Shown piece by piece: positions 6,334 to 10,048 of a stretch of 10,048 bases of DNA. The notes beneath the pieces were generated by a model. The model made no database searches. It had not been told where the DNA came from and was given only the letters and a program-made list of their open reading frames with translations. The stretch is from positions 1-10,048 of the forward strand of contig JAFGIH010000302.1 in assembly GCA_016929985.1 (NCBI GenBank), in the 5' to 3' direction. The position numbers and the translations under genes were made by a program. Source of the stretch: Thermoleophilia bacterium (GTDB taxonomy: Bacteria; Actinomycetota; Thermoleophilia; RBG-16-64-13). The first letter of the stretch is position 1, and each line of letters starts with the position of its first letter.

Positions 6334-7143
6334 ATGCCCAAACCGTTCATACTCCCCAAAGATATCCCCCTCGACCGGTACCCGAAGCCCGAGGTCTTTC
6401 TGAGTGAAGGCAGGAGGATCGTGGACGCGGCCCGTGAGGCCGGTCTTTCCATGCGAGTGATGGGACCGCTGGCTCTGCACTACTACTTCCCCGACCACGT
6501 GGACCTCTACGCCCGGTTGGAACGTTTGGGCGAGCGCTACTTCACCGACATAGACTTCATGGCCGACGGCAAGAGCGGCGGCAGGATGAAGGGCCTCATG
6601 GAGAGGCTCGGATACGAGTGTGACGTCAATACCCTCATGATGACCGGTAAGACCCGGCAGATCTACTACGGCGGAGCCGTCCCCATGATCGACGTCTTCC
6701 TGGACAAGCTCGACTACTGCCACGAGATCGATTTCAAGAATCGCCTGGGTTTCGACGACTACTCCATATCGCTCACCGATATCGCGCTCCAGAAGCTGCA
6801 GATCTGGGAGATCAACGACAAGGATCTGAAGGACATCGAGTTCCTCATGACCGTGGCCGACATCGGCGAGGACGACGCGAACAAGATCAACCGGGCCCAC
6901 ATCGCCCAACGACTTGCCGACGACTGGGGCTTCTGGTATACGGCTACTACCAACCTTGGTAGGGTGAAGGCCCACGTGGACGGCGTGACCGCGTTCGACG
7001 AAGCCCAGAAAGCCTACGTCAGGCAACGGTGCGACGAGATGCTGGCACGCGTAGAAGCCGAGCCCAAGACCAAGAGTTGGCAGAAGCGGGCCAAGAAAGG
7101 TACCGACAAGATCTGGTACAACCAGAACTTCAGCGACTGGTAG
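6334..7143 (+). CDS. AbiEii-like nucleotidyltransferase-fold protein
   Basis: A 269-residue protein without membrane spans. MRVMGPLALHYY (40-51) followed by YFTDIDFM (69-76) is the nucleotidyltransferase-fold glycine strand plus a D-x-D metal pair (Asp72, Asp74). MIDVFLD (118-124) offers the third acidic residue (Asp120). LTDIALQKLQIWEINDKDLK (148-167) matches the conserved K...(N)xKDxxD helix of AbiEii-like and related bacterial proteins, and DDWGFWYTATTNL (196-208) is shared by the long form of the family. It may transfer a nucleotide to a small molecule, RNA or protein; the substrate is unknown. An AbiEii toxin role is not supported, because no AbiEi-type antitoxin is adjacent. The Lys-rich C-terminal tail (about 245-262) could contact nucleic acid. 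ATG 6334 follows AGGAAGCGAG with loose spacing. Confidence 0.78.
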   Translation: MPKPFILPKDIPLDRYPKPEVFLSEGRRIVDAAREAGLSMRVMGPLALHYYFPDHVDLYARLERLGERYFTDIDFMADGKSGGRMKGLMERLGYECDVNTLMMTGKTRQIYYGGAVPMIDVFLDKLDYCHEIDFKNRLGFDDYSISLTDIALQKLQIWEINDKDLKDIEFLMTVADIGEDDANKINRAHIAQRLADDWGFWYTATTNLGRVKAHVDGVTAFDEAQKAYVRQRCDEMLARVEAEPKTKSWQKRAKKGTDKIWYNQNFSDW

Positions 7144-7149
7144 ACGCAC

Positions 7150-7181
7150 GGCGGCTCCCCCGGGAGCTTGGGTGCGCCGCC
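7150..7181 (+). terminator. GC-rich hairpin after the nucleotidyltransferase gene (candidate terminator)
   Basis: GGCGGC (7150-7155) pairs with GCCGCC (7176-7181). Inside, GCTCCC (7154-7159) can alternatively pair with GGGAGC (7162-7167). It begins seven bases after the stop codon and ends before the next gene's Shine-Dalgarno. There is no T-tract. The placement suggests an operon end, but read-through to the exported-protein gene is possible. Confidence 0.4.
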
Positions 7182-7206
7182 CCGGGTGAGGCATAGAGGT
7201 CGTAGC

Positions 7207-7914
7207 GTGAAGAGAACTTGGATATGGTCGGGAGTCGTGCTGCTCCTTCTCGTCCTGTTTTCGCCGTCGTGTGTCGACATCTCATGCGCAACATGGGAGC
7301 CCGGCGGTCCTACCTCCCAACCGCCCGCAACGGCAAAACCGGCTACCACCCAACCGAGTGGCGATACCTCGACCACGTCGGCTACGCCTGCCACCTTCGC
7401 CACGACGACCACCCAGCGGACTCCGACCACCTTCGTCACAACGACCTCCCAGGTGACTCCGACCACGCGTGCCACCACTACGACCACTGCGTACACCACC
7501 ACGACGCTTGGCCCGGTGGACGCCTACCGGGCCGAGATGCGCGCTTGGAAGAACACCTACGCCGCGGACATGGCCGGGCATTACGAGACCGTCAAGGGCA
7601 TGAAGAACCCGCTTAGGCCCAGCCAGACAGAAGTCCAGGCGGCCAAGGACCTGGATGCGTTACTCGACCGCATGGTCGGCGACCTCGAGCGCATCAAACC
7701 ACCCGCTAGATACTCCAACCCTCACGCAAACTACCTGGCCTCGCTGGACGAACTCTCGAGCAAGGTGCACGACCTGGCTGTGTCCTTGGACGATGGCAAG
7801 AGCGTGCAGATAGTCAAAGCCATAGCCGAGATAGCCGTGACTTGGGAACGGGGCGAACCCGCTCGTGTCGCCATGGAGAGGACCCTCGGCTTCTCTCTGT
7901 CTTCACAAGACTGA
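7207..7914 (+). CDS. Exported protein with Thr-rich linker and C-terminal helical domain
   Basis: A 235-residue protein of unknown function. The N-terminus has two basic residues (VKRTW) and a hydrophobic core, GVVLLLLVLF (9-18), then SPSC. This is a signal peptide and possibly a lipoprotein signal with Cys22 as anchor, although the lipobox is not canonical. Residues about 35-102 are a Thr/Pro/Ala-rich, probably extended wall-spanning linker. It includes three tandem 12-residue units: PATFATTTTQRT, PTTFVTTTSQVT and PTTRATTTTTAY (61-96). Residues 105-235 are predicted mostly helical and charged, and I do not recognise the family. GTG 7207 is chosen because GAGGT (7196-7200) lies six bases upstream; a TTG at 7168 would put 13 basic residues before the signal peptide. 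It probably sits on the outer face of the membrane. Confidence 0.8.
   Translation: MKRTWIWSGVVLLLLVLFSPSCVDISCATWEPGGPTSQPPATAKPATTQPSGDTSTTSATPATFATTTTQRTPTTFVTTTSQVTPTTRATTTTTAYTTTTLGPVDAYRAEMRAWKNTYAADMAGHYETVKGMKNPLRPSQTEVQAAKDLDALLDRMVGDLERIKPPARYSNPHANYLASLDELSSKVHDLAVSLDDGKSVQIVKAIAEIAVTWERGEPARVAMERTLGFSLSSQD
7387..7494 (+). repeat. Three degenerate 36-bp tandem repeats encoding a Thr-rich linker
   Basis: Three in-frame 36-base units each encode a 12-residue block that begins with Pro-(Ala/Thr)-Thr and is rich in Thr. Units one and two are most alike (ACCTTCG, ACGACC, ACTCCGACC shared). The period is coding-driven and the copies have diverged, so this is an old expansion and not a recent slippage tract. 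Confidence 0.65.
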
Positions 7915-7952
7915 CGAGCGCCACCGACAGAGCAAAAGGCCCGCGCAACGGG

Positions 7953-8423
7953 TCACAGCTCTTTGTTGGTCACCATGCGCAGGCTGTAGAGAACCGAAGG
8001 GTGGTAGGCGCCGCCGTGCATGGCCCAGATCGCGCCAAGCGCTTCGAACTCCAGCGGGACCAACGTGAAGAACAGCTTCTCCATACGCGGCGGAAAGGTG
8101 TTATCGGGATGAGTCGTGCCCGATGTGTACGCGGGCTTGTCTTGGAACAATCTGATGGTCTTGTAGAGGCAGGAGAGACTCTTGTCGTACTCCCTGAAGC
8201 GGAACGAGAAAAGCAAAAAGAGCTCGACGGAGTCCAGTAGCTCAGGCCGGCCAAGCCCACTACCTTGGTAGGCGCTCACCTTGAGGTTGACTACGCTGAT
8301 GACGGCGCCACGCGTGTCAGACTGGTCGGAAAGGACCGCGGCCCCCTGGAGAAGCACCTCATCATCCGACAACTCCAACCGGTGGCGGAGTTCGCGACGG
8401 ATGTACTCGAGGGTGATGTCCAT
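7953..8423 (-). CDS. DUF4255 (Pvc16/Afp16-type tube-cap family) protein, orphan
   Basis: A 156-residue protein resembling DUF4255. It opens with MDITLEYIRRELRHRLEL, where the family starts with a helix reading like (A)L..LR.EL. It then has VISVVNLK (41-48), a hydrophobic LFLLFSFRFREYDKSLSCLY (68-87), I..FQDKPAYT and the C-terminal signature FEALGAIWAMHGGAYHPSVL (126-145) with YSLRMVT. Characterised members (Pvc16, Afp16) cap or terminate the tube/sheath of extracellular contractile injection systems. No sheath, tube, baseplate or AAA+ gene is in the window. ATG 8423 is preferred to an in-frame TTG at 8459 because it matches the family N-terminus and because the putative promoter covers the extra codons. 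The family call is from memory of the pattern, and the function here is open. Confidence 0.77.
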   Translation of the reverse strand: MDITLEYIRRELRHRLELSDDEVLLQGAAVLSDQSDTRGAVISVVNLKVSAYQGSGLGRPELLDSVELFLLFSFRFREYDKSLSCLYKTIRLFQDKPAYTSGTTHPDNTFPPRMEKLFFTLVPLEFEALGAIWAMHGGAYHPSVLYSLRMVTNKEL

Positions 8424-8431
8424 GGGTCCAC

Positions 8432-8459
8432 AGTATAGGCCTCTCGCCGTCTGAGGCAA
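8432..8459 (-). promoter_or_regulatory. Promoter for the DUF4255 gene, apparently leaderless
   Basis: On the minus strand TTGCCT (8459-8454, 4/6 of -35) is followed after 16 bases by TATACT (8437-8432, 5/6 of -10). The ATG at 8423 comes 8 bases later, so the predicted transcription start coincides with the start codon. No Shine-Dalgarno lies in the short gap gtggaccc. Confidence 0.55.
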
Positions 8460-8540
8460 AGCTCCACACCCACGCCGTCACGAGGTTAGTTCCGAGCCGG
8501 TTCGAGGTACTAGAGTATGAAAGACTGCGAGGGAGGCAGA

Positions 8541-8804
8541 GTGAACGCGTACGACATCATGACCGAATGGGACAACGTGACGGGCAAGGGCCCTCGTTCG
8601 AAGGAAGATCTCGATAGGGATATCCCACCTCTGCTGGCGGGCAGAGACTATGAAGAATGGAAGTCCGCCCTCGAGGCCAGCGACATCCGAGCCATCAGGC
8701 AGGGGATGAAGATCTGGGGCATGCCGGAAGAGCCTCTGAAGCCGTTCGAAGTTGAAGAGGCAATCGAGACCGCCGAAAGGCCGTACCACCCGCCAGAATC
8801 CTAG
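8541..8804 (+). CDS. Small acidic hypothetical protein
   Basis: An 87-residue protein with no signal peptide or membrane span. Asp and Glu clearly outnumber Lys and Arg. It contains Trp-bearing helical segments: YDIMTEWDNVTG near the start, DYEEWKSALEASDIRAIRQG in the middle and PLKPFEVEEAIETAE near the end. I do not recognise the family. GTG 8541 is chosen because GGGAGG (8531-8536) lies four bases upstream. An ATG at 8517 would add eight residues but has no ribosome binding site. The third codon positions are GC-rich as in neighbouring genes, which supports real coding. It is divergent from the DUF4255 gene across 117 bases and convergent with the Lys/Ala-rich gene. Confidence 0.68.
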   Translation: MNAYDIMTEWDNVTGKGPRSKEDLDRDIPPLLAGRDYEEWKSALEASDIRAIRQGMKIWGMPEEPLKPFEVEEAIETAERPYHPPES

Positions 8805-8826
8805 CAGCCGCAGCATGACGGCACGA

Positions 8827-8865
8827 GCGCGGGGCAGACGCCCTCTCCGGGCGCCGGCCCCGCGC
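8827..8865. terminator. Long hairpin between convergent genes (candidate bidirectional terminator)
   Basis: GCGCGGGGC (8827-8835) pairs perfectly with GCCCCGCGC (8857-8865). After a 3x3 internal loop, CGCCC (8839-8843) pairs with GGGCG (8849-8853) around the loop TCTCC. It lies between the stop of the small acidic gene (8804) and the stop of the Lys/Ala-rich gene (8900), where both need an end. No T-tract flanks it on either side. Confidence 0.6.
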
Positions 8866-8899
8866 CCCCGTCCTGGCCCGGCTCTTGCAGGCTGAAACC

Positions 8900-9235
8900 C
8901 TACTTCTTGCCGTTCTTGGCAGGGCTTGAAGGCTTCTTGGCGCCGGCCTTCTTGTCTGCCGCGGTTTTTGTCTCGGCCTTGGTCTTCTTGCTTGCCGCTG
9001 TCTTCTTATCGGCTTTGGCCTTCTTGGCTGCCGCCGCCTTCTTCTCTTTGGCCGCCTTCTTGGCCGCCGCCTTCTTCTCCCGAGCGGCTCTGTCGGCCGC
9101 GGCCGCCTTGTCCGCCGCCTTCTCCGCCGCCACGACGGCGGAGGGCTTACGCCTTTTGCGTTTCTTCGCCGTGTCGTCTGACTTCCCAAACACCTTCGAC
9201 ACAGCGTCAATGATCGTCTGAAGGGTGCTGTTCAC
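8900..9235 (-). CDS. Lys/Ala-rich histone H1-like protein
   Basis: A 111-residue, highly basic protein with about 31 Lys. A short amphipathic N-terminus (MNSTLQTIIDAVSKVFGKSD, 1-20) is followed by a basic cluster KKRKRRK (24-30) and then a long low-complexity tail of KKAA, AKKA and DKKTA units to the C-terminus. Such tails bind DNA without sequence specificity in H1-like proteins (Hc1/HctB) and in the C-terminal extensions of actinobacterial HU. No HU, Lsr2 or other folded DNA-binding domain is present, so this is a tail-only protein. The start is GTG 9235 with GGGAGG (9246-9241) at five-base spacing. A nucleoid-associated or ribosome-associated role is inferred from composition alone. It lies 66 bases downstream of the aminotransferase gene on the same strand. 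Confidence 0.8.
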   Translation of the reverse strand: MNSTLQTIIDAVSKVFGKSDDTAKKRKRRKPSAVVAAEKAADKAAAADRAAREKKAAAKKAAKEKKAAAAKKAKADKKTAASKKTKAETKTAADKKAGAKKPSSPAKNGKK

Positions 9236-9301
9236 ACCCGCCTCCCGTTTAGAGATGTCCGCCTCCGTCAGTGCGCTCCCACCAGCATAGCAACGAGGCA
9301 G

Positions 9302-10048
9302 TCAACTCGTAAGGGCGCCCCGCATCCTCTTGAGCGCCTCGGCGAGCACCGAGCGGCTGCAACCGAAGTTGAGCCTCACGAAGCCCGCTCCATCGAATTC
9401 AGCGCCGTCGGAGAGTCCCACTCCTGCCTCCTCGAAGAACGACACCGGGCTCTCCAGCCCAGATCCGCTCACGTCGATCCACGCTAGATACGTCGCCTCG
9501 ACATGGGCCACGCTCAGCCCAGGCATCGTCGCGATCTCCCGCTCCACAAGGTCCCGGTTGCCTCGCAGATAGGCAAGGAGCGCCTCTCGCCACCCTCCGC
9601 CTCCCTCGTACGCCGCCTGGGCAGCCACGTAGCCCAAGACGTTCACGTGCGGCACTATGCCCTCCATGGCCCGCAAGAACGAGGCGCGCAGCCCCGGGTC
9701 GGCGATGATCGCGAAAGAACACCCGAGGCCTGGAGTATTGAACGTCTTACTGGGGGCCATGAGAGTGACGGTGCGGGCTGCCACCGCGGGCGATAGGGTC
9801 GCGATGGGCACATGCCCCTTATCCTCGTCAAGCACCAGCCCCGCGTGGATCTCGTCTGAGCCGATGATCAGATCGTGCCGCTCCGCGATCGCTGCAAGAT
9901 GGGAGAGTTCCTCGGCCGACCAGACGCGTCCCACCGGATTGTGCGGTGCACAGAGCAAGAGCAGCCCGGTCCGCGGAGACACGGCGCACTCCAGAGCATC
10001 CAGATCCATCTCCCAACGACCTGCTGCCTGCACGAGCGGTACCCTCAC
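9302..10048 (-). CDS. MalY/PatB-type PLP-dependent C-S lyase/aminotransferase, N-terminus outside the window
   Basis: The C-terminal 248 residues of a fold-type I PLP enzyme; the family is about 390 residues long, so roughly the first third is missing at the right edge. Visible are CAPHNPVGRVW (33-43, the Asn that contacts the PLP ring), IIGSDEIHAGLVLD (61-74, the Asp that binds the pyridine nitrogen), TLMAPSKTFNTPGLG (95-109, with Lys101 as the Schiff-base lysine) and FVRLNFGCSRSVL near the end (the substrate carboxylate Arg). SDEIHAGL and APSKTFNTPGL are typical of the MalY/PatB branch, which cleaves cystathionine or cysteine to pyruvate, ammonia and a thiol. True aminotransferase activity remains possible. 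No start is seen, so upstream control cannot be judged. Confidence 0.9.
   Translation of the reverse strand: MRVPLVQAAGRWEMDLDALECAVSPRTGLLLLCAPHNPVGRVWSAEELSHLAAIAERHDLIIGSDEIHAGLVLDEDKGHVPIATLSPAVAARTVTLMAPSKTFNTPGLGCSFAIIADPGLRASFLRAMEGIVPHVNVLGYVAAQAAYEGGGGWREALLAYLRGNRDLVEREIATMPGLSVAHVEATYLAWIDVSGSGLESPVSFFEEAGVGLSDGAEFDGAGFVRLNFGCSRSVLAEALKRMRGALTS

Noticed and set aside
6334..7143. AbiE-type toxin-antitoxin system
   Set aside because: The protein shares the nucleotidyltransferase helix, but there is no AbiEi-like antitoxin next to it. The upstream partner is a metallophosphoesterase.
6181..7194. 337-codon minus-strand open frame
   Set aside because: It is the antisense of the phosphoesterase/nucleotidyltransferase genes, which have clear catalytic motifs. 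The Val/His-rich product is typical of a reverse-strand shadow.
8920..9130. CRISPR-like or satellite repeat
   Set aside because: The repeated cttctt/gccgcc units have no constant spacing or spacers and are explained by Lys/Ala codons of the basic protein.
8907..9221. Hydrophobic plus-strand open frame resembling a membrane protein
   Set aside because: Its Ala/Phe/Leu repeats are the complement of Lys/Ala codons. The minus-strand gene has a good start and Shine-Dalgarno.
9284..9305. TTGACT and TATGCT as a promoter for the Lys/Ala-rich gene
   Set aside because: The two hexamers are only 10 bases apart on the minus strand, too close for a sigma70 promoter. The -10-like box alone is weak evidence.

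Overview
This 10 kb window looks like chromosomal DNA of a high-GC bacterium. Third codon positions are mostly G or C, GTG starts are used alongside ATG, and at least two genes appear to lack 5' leaders. It also carries a lysine/alanine-rich nucleoid-type protein, a standalone SagB-type oxidoreductase and an HD-GYP protein. Together these fit an Actinomycetota lineage, possibly a deep-branching anaerobic one; Chloroflexota is the main alternative. That placement is inference, because no rRNA or marker gene is present. I see no tRNA, rRNA, CRISPR array, insertion sequence or phage gene.

Layout. (1) 1-282: C-terminal end of an HD-GYP domain protein, plus strand, entering from the left. (2) 304-2064: minus-strand pair, an MFS efflux-type transporter followed by a small DUF5658-like membrane protein. 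(3) 2151-2990: a SagB-family nitroreductase, divergent from the transporter. The 86-base gap between them holds inverted repeats. (4) 3184-5224: an Lrp/AsnC-type regulator that seems to have lost the middle of its ligand-binding domain, then an APC amino acid permease. (5) 5371-7143: a calcineurin-like metallophosphoesterase and an AbiEii-like nucleotidyltransferase-fold protein, 18 bases apart and probably co-transcribed. (6) 7207-7914: an exported protein with a Thr-rich repeat linker. (7) 7953-8423, minus: a DUF4255 protein, the family of contractile injection system tube caps, here without any such system nearby. (8) 8541-8804: a small acidic protein of unknown function. (9) 8900-9235, minus: a Lys/Ala-rich histone-H1-like protein. 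(10) 9302-10048, minus: C-terminal part of a MalY/PatB-type PLP C-S lyase/aminotransferase, leaving at the right edge.

How the parts work together. The regulator and permease form a plausible amino-acid-responsive unit, with a sigma70-like promoter whose -10 region lies in an inverted repeat. The phosphoesterase/nucleotidyltransferase pair is the best candidate for an uncharacterised two-gene function. The divergent SagB-like enzyme and exporter could make and export, or detoxify, a small molecule, but no YcaO cyclodehydratase or precursor peptide is visible. The rest reads as ordinary housekeeping and accessory genes with short, GC-rich, hairpin-bearing spacers.
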